From Zoogloeaceae bacterium (lineage in GTDB: Bacteria > Pseudomonadota > Gammaproteobacteria > Burkholderiales > Rhodocyclaceae), in assembly GCA_031287525.1 (NCBI GenBank), contig JAITSU010000058.1, positions 1-44,776 on the forward strand: DNA of 44,776 bases. The letters run 5' to 3'. This document shows, piece by piece, positions 7,585-16,517 of the stretch (position 1 is the first letter of the stretch; every line of letters starts with the position of its first letter). The position numbers were made by a program, and so were the translations under genes. Below the pieces are notes generated by a model, which had not been told where the DNA came from, ran no database searches, and saw nothing but the letters and a program-made list of their open reading frames with translations.

Positions 7585-9549
7585 TTATTCAGAGAATTCG
7601 AGTGCTTTCGAACGTCCGACACCCGCATCCCGGTCAATATGAGCACTCAGGTCGGATAGTAGCTCCTTCATGTCGAGAATCAGGACGATTCGCCCGTTCG
7701 ACAAGGTTGTCACACCCGCAACGCCACGCGGCCGAAAATCGTCGAGCGACTTGATCACCGCATCGTCACGCCCGGCGAAGCTGTCGACCGAGAGAATGAA
7801 ACTGCGCTCCGCAGTCTGCATCAAGACACCGTATTCCGGAGCACGCACCTGCGGCCAACCCAAAAGACGTGAAAGAGCAACGACCGGCAGAATTTCGCCG
7901 CGCACGACCAGGGTTTCCTTGCCGCCCACTTCCTGCATCTTTCCTTTCTCGATAGGTAGAATCTCGCGCACCATCGAAAGCGGCAGGGCAAACGGCTGGT
8001 CGCCGAGAAGAACCAGCAGAACCGGGAGAATCGCCATCGTCAGCGGCAATGAGATGACAAACGTCGACCCCTTGCCTTGCTCGGTGTGAATCTCGACCGA
8101 GCCATTGAGCTTCTGGATGTTCGTCTTGACGACATCCATGCCAACACCCCGTCCCGACACAGCGGAAGCCTTGGTCATCGTCGAGAAGCCGGGCAGGAAA
8201 ATCAGATTCAGGCTTTGGCGATCATCAAGCGTGTTGGCTTCTTCTTCCCGGATCAATCCTTTTTCGACAGCCTTGGCGCGAATGATCTCGGGATTCATTC
8301 CGTGTCCGTCATCGACGATGAGCAATACGATGTGGTCGCCTTCCTGACGGGCTTCCAAACGGACGAAACTCTTGGCAGGCTTGCCGGCAGCCAGACGCTC
8401 TTCCGGAGACTCAACGCCGTGGTCTACCGCATTGCGCACCAGATGCACCAGAGGATCAGCAAGATCTTCGATCATCGTTTTGTCGACCTCGGTTTCTTCG
8501 CCGACCAGCACCAACTCGACATCCTTGCCCAATTGACGCGCCAGGTCACGAGCAATCCGCGGATATTTCTGGAACAGACGGCCGATCGGCTGCATTCGCG
8601 TCTTCATCACCGAATTCTGCAGATCGGAAACCATCAGGTCGAGCTGGCTCACGGCCTGATCAAGCTCATGCAACGTTTCCGCATCGTTCCGCCCCGCCAG
8701 AATATCGGCACGCAGACTGGTCAAGCGGTTTTTCGTCAGGCCGATTTCACCGGACAGGTTCAAGACCTGATCCAGGCGCGCCGTATCGATGCGAATGGTC
8801 GACTCGCGCGTAGTGATTCTTTCTTCCGCACGCCGCCCGGCGGGCTGGGCCGATGCAACCATGCCGGGTTTGTCGGTCGAGCGCCGTCCCTCGGGAGGGA
8901 AATGCGGCGTCACTCCGGCCTGCGGCGCGACTTCGGCGCCAGAAGCCGCTCCGACCTGAGTGCCTGTTGCAGCCGTCGCCGGAGCGGTAACAGCGCCGTG
9001 CAATGCTTGCCAGTCCGGTCCGGATTCCGCTCCGGAAGCGGGCGCTGCCGGAGAAGATGGCGCGGGAGCCGCCGTATTGCCCGCTGCGGGCGCCGCAGCC
9101 GCGGGGGCAGCGGTTGGAACGGCGGCGACTGGAGCGGGAGTTGCACTCGCGCTTTCCTTGTTTTCCAATGCGGCACGCAGGGATTGAATCACCTCGTCCG
9201 GCGCGGGGCGCGGTTGCACACCCTGGCTAAGTTCTCCGAACATCGACCGGACGCTCTGCGTTGCCGCCATGATGGTATCCATCAATTCAGTCGACAGTTC
9301 CTTCTCGCCGTTTCTGAGCTTGTCGAACAGATTTTCGGTCAGGTGACAGAGCGTTACCAGTTCCGTCGCATTCAAAAAACCGGCTCCACCCTTGATGGTG
9401 TGAAACCCGCGGAAGATGTCGTTCAACAGACGACGGTCACCCGGATCCTTCTCCAGATCGACAAGCTTGTTGTCTACATCGGAGAGTAAGTCACTCGATT
9501 CCTGCAGGAAATCCTGCAGAAGGTCTTCCATTCCGGAAAAATCGCTCAT
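7585..9549 (-). CDS. cheA: Chemotaxis histidine kinase CheA
   Basis: CheA autophosphorylates in response to chemoreceptors and passes phosphate to CheY and CheB. The 654-residue protein has an HPt domain (residues 1-105) with phosphorylatable His50 in FRGFHTIKGGAGF, then an Ala/Pro-rich linker of about 130 residues (roughly 110-245), the dimerisation helices (about 255-330), a kinase domain with N box LVHLVRNAVDHGVES, G1 DDGHGMNPE and G2 GRGVGMDVV, and a CheW-like regulatory domain (about 515-645). The linker has no visible globular CheY-binding P2 domain, unlike E. coli CheA. It is the last gene of the operon, 9 bases after cheZ. Confidence 0.96.
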   Translation of the reverse strand: MSDFSGMEDLLQDFLQESSDLLSDVDNKLVDLEKDPGDRRLLNDIFRGFHTIKGGAGFLNATELVTLCHLTENLFDKLRNGEKELSTELMDTIMAATQSVRSMFGELSQGVQPRPAPDEVIQSLRAALENKESASATPAPVAAVPTAAPAAAAPAAGNTAAPAPSSPAAPASGAESGPDWQALHGAVTAPATAATGTQVGAASGAEVAPQAGVTPHFPPEGRRSTDKPGMVASAQPAGRRAEERITTRESTIRIDTARLDQVLNLSGEIGLTKNRLTSLRADILAGRNDAETLHELDQAVSQLDLMVSDLQNSVMKTRMQPIGRLFQKYPRIARDLARQLGKDVELVLVGEETEVDKTMIEDLADPLVHLVRNAVDHGVESPEERLAAGKPAKSFVRLEARQEGDHIVLLIVDDGHGMNPEIIRAKAVEKGLIREEEANTLDDRQSLNLIFLPGFSTMTKASAVSGRGVGMDVVKTNIQKLNGSVEIHTEQGKGSTFVISLPLTMAILPVLLVLLGDQPFALPLSMVREILPIEKGKMQEVGGKETLVVRGEILPVVALSRLLGWPQVRAPEYGVLMQTAERSFILSVDSFAGRDDAVIKSLDDFRPRGVAGVTTLSNGRIVLILDMKELLSDLSAHIDRDAGVGRSKALEFSE

Positions 9550-9558
9550 GAAAATCTC

Positions 9559-10461
9559 CTAGAATCCCAAGCTATCAAGCAGATCGTCGACCTGCGCCTG
9601 ACTCACCACAACATCGGAACGTCCCTCACCGTTGATAACGGGCCCGTTGAGTAAAGAGTTGACCGGTTCGGTACGCTTTTCCGTGGGGATCGTTTCAATA
9701 AGAATGCTCATTAGTTGAGTTTCATGCTCCTGAGCAATCGCTATGATTTTTTTGATGACTTGCCCGGTAAGATCCTGAAAATCCTGGGCCATCATGATTT
9801 CGAGCAATTGCTCTTTGGTCGCCGACGTCCTCTGCGGAACGGCGTTCTTGAGGAAAGCCCGAGTTTCGCTAGCCAGCAGCTTGAAGTCTTCGACCCCTAT
9901 CTGGTTGGCGTACAAGGCATCCCATTTCGTGGCCAACAGCTCTGCGCCCGCTTCAAGCTCCTCCTGCATCGGACGCGCCATATCGGTAGCATTCAAAACC
10001 TTGTCCGCCGCCTGTTTTGTCAAATCTGCGATATATTTCAGGCGATCTCGCGCGTCCGGCATTTCGCTGGCCGTTTTCTCGATGAGCTTGTCGTAACCCA
10101 AGGTGCCGAGCAGGTCATGCATCTGCCGGGCCATCTGTCCGACCTGAGAAAACACCTTGTTCTGGACCGGCCATTCCCCGTTTACACTTGCATCTGCCTT
10201 GCCCGCATTGTCCACATTCTCTGCCTCACCCGCTTTCTTGCCATCGGACGCGACAGTATCGAACAGATTCTGAAGATCCTGGGAATCTTCCGTCAAATTG
10301 TTACTTTCTTGAGCCAGCTCCATCAGCGACGATTTTTTTTCGACGGCAAACGGTGGCGGAACGGGATTCGCCGTACTTTTCGCGGCGCCCACGTCTCCTG
10401 AAATACTGTCAAACAGCGCCTCAAGTTCGGCTGAATCGCCTGAAGAATTCGCGTCACCCAT
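9559..10461 (-). CDS. cheZ: Protein phosphatase CheZ
   Basis: CheZ dephosphorylates CheY-P. The roughly 300-residue protein has an acidic, poorly conserved N-terminal third and then the CheZ four-helix region, including ARQMHDLLGTLGYDKLIE and the catalytic-helix segment MMAQDFQDLTGQVIKKI, where the Gln and Asp of QDFQDLTGQ match the active site of the family. It ends with the CheY-binding peptide AQVDDLLDSLGF. It is longer than E. coli CheZ (214) because of the N-terminal extension. The ATG at 10461 starts one base after the cheY stop; a GTG at 10470 would also be in frame. Confidence 0.92.
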   Translation of the reverse strand: MGDANSSGDSAELEALFDSISGDVGAAKSTANPVPPPFAVEKKSSLMELAQESNNLTEDSQDLQNLFDTVASDGKKAGEAENVDNAGKADASVNGEWPVQNKVFSQVGQMARQMHDLLGTLGYDKLIEKTASEMPDARDRLKYIADLTKQAADKVLNATDMARPMQEELEAGAELLATKWDALYANQIGVEDFKLLASETRAFLKNAVPQRTSATKEQLLEIMMAQDFQDLTGQVIKKIIAIAQEHETQLMSILIETIPTEKRTEPVNSLLNGPVINGEGRSDVVVSQAQVDDLLDSLGF

Positions 10462-10462
10462 G

Positions 10463-10852
10463 TCAAACACCCATCTTGTCGAAAATCTTCTGTAATTTTT
10501 CCGAGAGCGTCGCAGCAGTAAACGGCTTTACGATATAACCGCTCGCCCCTGCCTGGGCGGCTGCGATGATATTCTCTTTCTTGGCTTCAGCAGTAATCAT
10601 CAGTACCGGCAAACTCGACAATGCCGCGTCCGCGCGAATGGACTGCAACAATTGCAAGCCATCCATATTGGGCATATTCCAGTCTGTAAACACGAACTCA
10701 AAGCCGCCACCCTGCAATTTCTGCAAGGCGATAGCTCCATCCTCGGCTTCATCCACGTTGGTAAAACCCAACTCCTTGAGGAGATTTCTGACGATTCGCC
10801 GCATGGTCGAAAAATCATCGACCACCAGAATTCTCATTTTCGGATCAGCCAT
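10463..10852 (-). CDS. cheY: Chemotaxis response regulator CheY
   Basis: CheY is the single-domain response regulator that binds the flagellar switch when phosphorylated. In 129 residues it has the acidic pocket [10 protein letters not shown], the phospho-acceptor Asp in [10 protein letters not shown], the switch Thr in MITAEA and the conserved Lys in VKPF. The start MADPKMRIL at 10852 is typical of betaproteobacterial CheY; a GTG three codons upstream (10861) is too close to its AGGAG to be preferred. It lies between a CheV and CheZ. Confidence 0.96.
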   Translation of the reverse strand: MADPKMRILVVDDFSTMRRIVRNLLKELGFTNVDEAEDGAIALQKLQGGGFEFVFTDWNMPNMDGLQLLQSIRADAALSSLPVLMITAEAKKENIIAAAQAGASGYIVKPFTAATLSEKLQKIFDKMGV

Positions 10853-10879
10853 TTTATTCACTTGCTCCTGATATTTTTT

Positions 10880-11824
10880 CTATCGCTCAAGGATGGGACG
10901 CAGCGTGTCCGCCAATATTCCTGCATCAAATTTCGCCACGTAGGCATCAACGCCGACGGCCTGGCCCATAGCGCGATTCGCCTCTGACGACAAAGACGAA
11001 TGCATAACCACGGGTATTCCATCAAAACGCGAATCCGCCTTGATATGCTTGGTCAGGACATAACCGTCCATTTCCGGCATTTCGGCATCGACGAGGATCA
11101 GACGCACATCATTGCGCAGACTGCCGCCGATCTGTTGCGCGTGATCGGCAAGCCCCTGCAGCCGCGTCCAGGCTTCTGCCCCGTTAACCGCTTGCTTGTA
11201 CTTGACGCGCAGCCGGTCCAACACTTCGGCAATTTTCTTCCGTGCGACAACCGAGTCATCCACAAAAAAGATACCGACCTCCTCGGAAACCTGGGCTGGA
11301 GGCACATCGATGATTACCGCCTCGCCGAAAGCGTTAGACAGTATCTGCTCGACGTCCAGCAAGGAAACCAGCTTCCCGTTATCCAGTTCGGTGATCGCCG
11401 TAATCAAGCCCTGATTCGAAGAAAGAATGCTTTCCGGGGTCTTGACCCTTTCCCAGTCAACCGCAATGATTCGGTCGACCTCGTGCACCAGGAACCCGAG
11501 CGTTTTCTTGGAATATTCGGCGACCATCATGGTCTTGCCCATCTCTTTTGGTTCTTCCTGATGATCCAGAAAATTGAAGAGAGAGAGCACGGGAATCACG
11601 TTCCCACGCAAGGACACCAAACCTTCGACGCCTTTCGGCATATTCGGCGTCCTGGTGATATGCGGCGTGCGCCCCACTTCGCGAACCTTGAACACGTTGA
11701 TTCCGAACGTTTCCCTCGTCCCCAGGGAAAACAGCAGGATCTCCATTTTATTGGAACCTGCCATCCGAGTTCTGGCATCAACGCTATCGAGTAAACCTTT
11801 CCTTTCAGCAAGTTCCGTTGCCAT
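10880..11824 (-). CDS. cheV: Chemotaxis coupling protein CheV (CheW-receiver fusion), copy 1
   Basis: CheV couples receptors to CheA and carries its own receiver domain. Residues about 20-160 form the CheW-like domain (FGINVFKVREVGRTP, GLVSLRGNVIPVLSLF). Residues about 183-314 form the receiver domain, with FFVDDSVVARKK and the phospho-acceptor Asp in ILVDAEMPEMDGY. It lies 27 bases after a second cheV of the same architecture, so the two are tandem paralogues. They share the motifs NVFKVREV and EMPEMDGY but differ in many other positions, so the duplication is not recent. Confidence 0.93.
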   Translation of the reverse strand: MATELAERKGLLDSVDARTRMAGSNKMEILLFSLGTRETFGINVFKVREVGRTPHITRTPNMPKGVEGLVSLRGNVIPVLSLFNFLDHQEEPKEMGKTMMVAEYSKKTLGFLVHEVDRIIAVDWERVKTPESILSSNQGLITAITELDNGKLVSLLDVEQILSNAFGEAVIIDVPPAQVSEEVGIFFVDDSVVARKKIAEVLDRLRVKYKQAVNGAEAWTRLQGLADHAQQIGGSLRNDVRLILVDAEMPEMDGYVLTKHIKADSRFDGIPVVMHSSLSSEANRAMGQAVGVDAYVAKFDAGILADTLRPILER

Positions 11825-11851
11825 CGATATACTCCACGATATGGTTGAACA

Positions 11852-12823
11852 TCATCCGTTCGCCTGAGCGGCCGGCGACGCTCCAAGTAAGCGCCGGGTC
11901 AGTATTTCCGCGAGCTTCATGGGCTCGAACTTGGGAACATATTCATCAACGCCGACGGATTTGCCCAACTGCTGATTGGACATCCCGGACAACGACGAAT
12001 GCATGATGACCGGGACACCCGTAAAGCGGGAATCAGTCTTGATTTTCTTCGTCAGGATATAGCCATCCATTTCCGGCATTTCAACATCGGTCAACACCAA
12101 GCTCACCAGATCCGAAACTTTCTGTCCCGACGACTTGGCTTGCACGGCGACTTTCTCCAGTTCTTCCCAGGCGGCACGTCCGTTGATCGCCTCGACGTAC
12201 TTTACATGCATTGCATTCAAGGTACGTTCGATCTGTTTGCGCGCCACCACGGAATCATCGGCAAAAATTACCGTCAGTGTGGGATCGTTCAACGGTTTGA
12301 TATCACGGAACACGACTTCGTCGTCGTATTTGGTCGTTACCGACAGAACTTTCTCCACATCCATCATCATGACCAGACGTCCATCCGACAACTCGGTTAC
12401 CGCCGTAACCAGTCCCCCCATCTCCGCCACCAACATTTCCGGCGGCACTTTCATCTGGCTCCAGTCGAGGCGCAAGATAGTATCCACACCTTCAACCAAA
12501 AAACCCTGCGTGTGCCCGGCGTATTCGGTGACGATCATGATGGAACGCGGCGAATCGGTTGTCACGCCTGCATATTTCGCCAAATCAACCACCGGAACCA
12601 AAATCCCGCGCAAACTGACCATACCCTCCACCGAATCCGGCATTTCCGGAGCAGCGGTAATGGGAGGAGTACGCATGACCTCCCGGACTTTGAAGACATT
12701 AATGCCAAAAGTCTCCCTTCGTCCAGTACTGGCACCGACGCCAAGCGTAAACATGAGGATTTCCAGCTTGTTCGTACCAGCTAACTTGGTATGCGCATCT
12801 ATACTTTTTAGCAGCTCTGACAT
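11852..12823 (-). CDS. cheV: Chemotaxis coupling protein CheV, copy 2
   Basis: This 323-residue protein has the same layout as its neighbour: a CheW-like domain (FGINVFKVREVMRTP, GMVSLRGILVPVVDLA) and a C-terminal receiver domain with FADDSVVARKQIERTL, LTDVEMPEMDGY and a final conserved Lys region. The start MSELLKSIDAH at 12823 is chosen because it follows AAGGGGAT at a normal distance; an upstream in-frame start at 12853 lacks this. It is the first gene of the leftward cheV-cheV-cheY-cheZ-cheA operon. The 173-bp gap before it (12824-12996) is AT-rich, but I could not pick a confident promoter in it. Confidence 0.93.
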   Translation of the reverse strand: MSELLKSIDAHTKLAGTNKLEILMFTLGVGASTGRRETFGINVFKVREVMRTPPITAAPEMPDSVEGMVSLRGILVPVVDLAKYAGVTTDSPRSIMIVTEYAGHTQGFLVEGVDTILRLDWSQMKVPPEMLVAEMGGLVTAVTELSDGRLVMMMDVEKVLSVTTKYDDEVVFRDIKPLNDPTLTVIFADDSVVARKQIERTLNAMHVKYVEAINGRAAWEELEKVAVQAKSSGQKVSDLVSLVLTDVEMPEMDGYILTKKIKTDSRFTGVPVIMHSSLSGMSNQQLGKSVGVDEYVPKFEPMKLAEILTRRLLGASPAAQANG

Positions 12824-12996
12824 TCGTGATCCCCTTTTTGGGTCGACAACCATACAACCGACTACGCATATCTTAAACGACTAGCTGTTATTTCACCACA
12901 TTCCTCATCATAAACAAAGGGACAGAAGCGGTTTTTCAGTGATATTGGAATACAAAAACGCTGCAAAAATAGAAAAACACTCCTATATGACAGCTT

Positions 12997-13617
12997 TCAG
13001 GCAGGATGGATAACAGCGAAAACTCTCTGCGCCAGCACATCAAGACTGGCCACCTCCTCGACCGCCCCGATCCGCGCAGCTTCCCGCGGCATTCCGTAAA
13101 CAACGCAACTCGCCTCGTCCTGGCCGAAGGTTCTGGCGCCCGCTTGCCGCATGTGCAGCAAGCCGTTAGCGCCATCTTTTCCCATTCCCGTGAGGATAAC
13201 TCCGAGGGCGTTGCGGCCCACCACTTTAGCCGCCGAATCGAACAATATATCAACGGAGGGCCGATGACAGTTGAACGGTGGCGTCTTGAGCAGTTCCGTC
13301 GCATATCCGGCACTCGTCTTGCGCACTTGCATATGGGAATGTCCCGGCGACAGGTAGACGGTTCCCGGAGCCAGCATTTCACCACCTTGCGCTTCGATGA
13401 CGCGCGGTTTGCACAATTCGTTCAAACGCGCAGCAAAGGTCCCGGTAAAAGCTTCCGGCATGTGCTGCACAATAAGCGTCGGCGGGCAATTTGCCGGGAA
13501 TCCCAGCAGAAAAGTCTTGAGCGCCTCCGTTCCGCCCGTTGATGAACCAACGAAAATGACACGGCTAATGATCGACGGCAAGCGATTTGTTTTCTTTGAC
13601 ACGGGCGGTTTGTTCAT
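12997..13617 (-). CDS. cheB: Stand-alone CheB catalytic domain (receptor methylesterase without receiver domain)
   Basis: The 206-residue protein corresponds only to the methylesterase/deamidase domain of CheB, which removes methyl groups from chemoreceptors. The catalytic triad is visible: Ser in [10 protein letters not shown], His in [12 protein letters not shown] and Asp in [11 protein letters not shown]. The N-terminal receiver domain and linker are missing. The start at 13617 is one base after the cheR stop (TGACATG), leaving no room for a receiver domain. Activity is therefore not expected to be controlled by CheA phosphorylation in the usual way. A full CheB is present at 18971-20164. 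Confidence 0.88.
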   Translation of the reverse strand: MNKPPVSKKTNRLPSIISRVIFVGSSTGGTEALKTFLLGFPANCPPTLIVQHMPEAFTGTFAARLNELCKPRVIEAQGGEMLAPGTVYLSPGHSHMQVRKTSAGYATELLKTPPFNCHRPSVDILFDSAAKVVGRNALGVILTGMGKDGANGLLHMRQAGARTFGQDEASCVVYGMPREAARIGAVEEVASLDVLAQRVFAVIHPA

Positions 13618-13618
13618 G

Positions 13619-14494
13619 TCACCGGTGCTTTTCCGCCAACTCATATACAGTTTTCCCCTGCAAATGGAACAGGTCCGAGGCATACAAAAAGCTTTCCGAA
13701 TGCCCGGCAAAAAGCAATCCATTGAGGTCCATCAGCGGAGCGAATCGCTTGAGGATCTTGTATTGTGTCGGCTTATCAAAATAAATCATGATGTTACGAC
13801 AAAAAATGACATCCAGTGGACCGCGCACGCTCCAATTTGGATCAAGCAGATTCAGCCGCTGAAAGCTCACCAACCGGCGTAGCTCCGGACGCACGGCAAA
13901 AGTGTCGCCACCACTCCCCGTGGTTTTTACGAAGAAACGGCTCAGGCGCTCCCGTGGCAAGCGATCCACCCGATCGCTCGCGTAAACGCCTTTCGCCGCC
14001 GTGGCGAGCACATTGGTATCCAGATCGGAGGCAAAAATCGACACAGGGACACTGAAGCTGTTGAAAGTTTCCACAACCGTCATGGCAATACTGTACGGTT
14101 CCTCGCCGGTTGATGAGGCGCAGCACCAGATTTTGATCGACGGCTTGCCTTGCAGCTTCTTCAGGTATGCGCTGAGGATGGGAAAGTGATGGGGTTCGCG
14201 GAAAAATGACGTAAGATTAGTCGTCAGGGAATTGACGAATTCCTCCCATTCGGCCTTGTCGCTCCGCTTGAGCAACGCCAGGTAGTCGCTGAAGGTTTTC
14301 ATGCCCCTTTCGCGCAAACGCTTGGCCAGGCGACTATAAACCATGTCCTGTTTCGTGGGCGAAAGCATGATGCCCGCATGTTCATAGATCAGTTTGCGAA
14401 CCTGCTCGAAATCGGCCAAGGTGAATGCGAACTCACGTTGGCTGCCCTCATGTTGCAGCAACGATTTCCCCCAAAGGGCATTATTTGCAATCAT
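13619..14494 (-). CDS. cheR: Chemoreceptor methyltransferase CheR
   Basis: CheR methylates chemoreceptor glutamates using S-adenosylmethionine. The 291-residue protein has the N-terminal helical domain ([18 protein letters not shown]) and the Rossmann-type methyltransferase domain with [19 protein letters not shown] (SAM-binding motif), [11 protein letters not shown] and the [15 protein letters not shown] motif. A GAGG ribosome binding site precedes the ATG at 14494. It is 64 bases downstream of motB and coupled to the short cheB. Confidence 0.95.
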   Translation of the reverse strand: MIANNALWGKSLLQHEGSQREFAFTLADFEQVRKLIYEHAGIMLSPTKQDMVYSRLAKRLRERGMKTFSDYLALLKRSDKAEWEEFVNSLTTNLTSFFREPHHFPILSAYLKKLQGKPSIKIWCCASSTGEEPYSIAMTVVETFNSFSVPVSIFASDLDTNVLATAAKGVYASDRVDRLPRERLSRFFVKTTGSGGDTFAVRPELRRLVSFQRLNLLDPNWSVRGPLDVIFCRNIMIYFDKPTQYKILKRFAPLMDLNGLLFAGHSESFLYASDLFHLQGKTVYELAEKHR

Positions 14495-14558
14495 GCGCTA
14501 CCTCTTCCATCTTTCCGACTCGCTCCCTCAACCTGGCAGGGCAGCCATCCATACTGAA

Positions 14559-15494
14559 TCATTTCACTGCGTTTCCAGGAGCCAATGAGGACGCCGCATC
14601 GTCGGACTCTTCGACATTCACGGTGGCAAACCCATCCTCCATCAGCATAGCATCCTCAGTCCTTTTGTTCAGCACCACGATACTGATGCGCCTGTTGGAG
14701 GGGCTTAAGGGGTCGTTTTTATCGAAGAGAACCATGGACGACAAGCCGACCACCCGCAGGACCTTGTTTTCGTCCATTCCCCCCGCAATCATTTCACGCC
14801 GCGACGCATTGGCCCGGTTCGCCGACAATTCCCAGTTGGAAAAACCTCTTTCACCGCCGCCGAACTGCGCCGCATCGGTATGCCCGGCGAAGCTGACCTT
14901 GTTGGGCACGGCATTCAGCGCGTTCCCGATGGCGCGGAGAATTTCCTTCGTGTAGGGCTTCAGCTCGGCGCTGCTGGTATCGAACATCGGACGGTTCGAC
15001 TCATCGACGATCTGGATGCGCAAGCCCTCGGTCGTAACGTCCATCAATAACTGGCTCTTGAACTGGCGGAGCGTCGAATTATTATCGAACAGTTTTTCGA
15101 TGCTGTCCTTGAGGTTATCGAGCGAGACTCTTTCACGCCGTTCAAATTCCTTGCGCAGTTCCGCAGTCGTTTGCCTTCTCTTCTCGGCCTCGATGTCTCC
15201 CCGCTTGACCTGTCCCGAACTGCTGGTCAGATCCCTGCCGCCGCCTTTCAGGATGCTGGTGGCGTCGCCTGCTCCGGAACCGCCGGACAGGCTCACCTTC
15301 ATGGGATTCTGGAAATACTCGGCCATGCCCTTCAAATCGGCTTCGGACGTCGACGACAGCAGCCACATCAGCAGGAAAAAAGCCATCATCGCCGTCATGA
15401 AATCGGCGTAAGCCAGCTTCCACACCCCGCCATGATGTCCGGCGGCGCTTTTTTTGATGCGCTTGATAACGATCGGGCGGAGATCTTCGCTCAT
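14559..15494 (-). CDS. motB: Flagellar motor stator protein MotB
   Basis: This is the peptidoglycan-binding stator subunit of the second stator set. The 311-residue protein has one membrane helix with the ion-binding Asp in KLAYADFMTAMMAFFLLMWL, a Gly/Ser-rich plug and linker region (residues about 60-150), and a C-terminal OmpA-like domain (VSFAGHTDAAQFGGG, NWELSANRANASR). Length is close to that of E. coli MotB (308). It follows motA by 17 bases and is distinct from MotD at the left edge. Confidence 0.95.
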   Translation of the reverse strand: MSEDLRPIVIKRIKKSAAGHHGGVWKLAYADFMTAMMAFFLLMWLLSSTSEADLKGMAEYFQNPMKVSLSGGSGAGDATSILKGGGRDLTSSSGQVKRGDIEAEKRRQTTAELRKEFERRERVSLDNLKDSIEKLFDNNSTLRQFKSQLLMDVTTEGLRIQIVDESNRPMFDTSSAELKPYTKEILRAIGNALNAVPNKVSFAGHTDAAQFGGGERGFSNWELSANRANASRREMIAGGMDENKVLRVVGLSSMVLFDKNDPLSPSNRRISIVVLNKRTEDAMLMEDGFATVNVEESDDAASSLAPGNAVK

Positions 15495-15511
15495 GCTGAA
15501 TCCTTGAGGAC

Positions 15512-16369
15512 TTACCTGCCTTTACGCGACTTGAGTTCTTCCTCAAGCTCGATAAAGCTCGGCCGATCGTTGGAAAAGAGCACCTTGCGGCCGAACTCGA
15601 CCGCCACCTGCGGCGCATACCCCGACATCGAGGCCAGAAGAACCACCTTGATGACCTGATAGATTTTCGACCCTTCGTTGGCTTTCTGCCCCAATAACGA
15701 AGCGATCGGCGTCACGATGCCGTAAGAAAGCAGGATGCCCAGAAAAGTGCCGACCAGCGCGCCGCCGATCATCTTGCCGAGCACCGGCGGCGGTTCGCCG
15801 ACCGAGCCCATGACGTTGACCACACCCATCACCGCGACCACGATACCGAAGGCCGGCAAACCATCGGCCGCTCCGCTCACGGCATGGCCGGGAACTTCCG
15901 CCTCGTGGTGATGCGTCTCGATCTCCATGTCCATCAGATTCTCGATTTCCAGCGCATTGAGATTGCCGCCGACCATCATGCGCAGGTAGTCGGTGATGAA
16001 CTCCATGACATGATGGTCGCGGGAAATCGACGGATACTTGCTGAAGACCGGGCTGTCATGCGGGTTCTCGACATCGTTCTCGATCGACATCAAGCCTTCC
16101 TTGCGCACCTTGGCAAGCACCTCGAACAGCATGGCCAGCAAATCGACATAGGCCGCCTTGTTGTATTTGGAGCCTTTGAACAGGCTGGGCAAGGCGCCGA
16201 ACGTCGATTTGATGATCTTGGGATCGTTGCTGCCGACGAAAGCGCCGAGCGTGAGACCGACGAGCGCTATATACTCCGTCGGCACCCAGAGCGCCGCCAG
16301 ACTGCCATGCACCGCGTAAGTTCCGAGTGATGACGCCAGTATGATGATGTAACCGACGATAAGAAACAT
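15512..16369 (-). CDS. motA: Flagellar motor stator protein MotA
   Basis: MotA is the ion-channel subunit paired with MotB. The 285-residue protein begins with helix 1 (MFLIVGYIIILASSLGTYAV) and helix 2, and has the two C-terminal helices near FGIVVAVMGVVNVMGSV and GTFLGILLSYGIVTPIA. The start at 16369 follows GGAGGAT; an upstream in-frame start at 16387 would lack this spacing. It is the first gene of the motA-motB-cheR-cheB unit and has a plausible promoter at 16423-16451. Confidence 0.95.
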   Translation of the reverse strand: MFLIVGYIIILASSLGTYAVHGSLAALWVPTEYIALVGLTLGAFVGSNDPKIIKSTFGALPSLFKGSKYNKAAYVDLLAMLFEVLAKVRKEGLMSIENDVENPHDSPVFSKYPSISRDHHVMEFITDYLRMMVGGNLNALEIENLMDMEIETHHHEAEVPGHAVSGAADGLPAFGIVVAVMGVVNVMGSVGEPPPVLGKMIGGALVGTFLGILLSYGIVTPIASLLGQKANEGSKIYQVIKVVLLASMSGYAPQVAVEFGRKVLFSNDRPSFIELEEELKSRKGR

Positions 16370-16422
16370 TCCAATCCTCCGAGTCACGCCAGTCCGGGGC
16401 GTGCGTTCTCCTGTCCGGTGTT

Positions 16423-16451
16423 ATTGTAACGGGATGCAAGGCCACTGGAAA
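16423..16451 (-). promoter_or_regulatory. Putative sigma-70 promoter of motA-motB-cheR-cheB
   Basis: On the minus strand TTTCCA (16446-16451) and TACAAT (16423-16428) are separated by exactly 17 bases and lie 54 bases before the motA start. TACAAT matches the -10 consensus at 5 of 6 positions, TTTCCA the -35 at 4 of 6. No sigma-28 consensus was found in this gap. Confidence 0.4.
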
Positions 16452-16517
16452 CAGAAGAAAAGTTATTCCGAAACAGCATCTGGCGCGAATCGGATAGAAT
16501 CGGCGCATTCCCTGACG

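Noticed and set aside
12824..12996. AT-rich gap upstream of the cheV operon, inspected for a sigma-28 promoter
   Set aside because: No match to TAAA plus GCCGATAA with correct spacing and no convincing sigma-70 pair.
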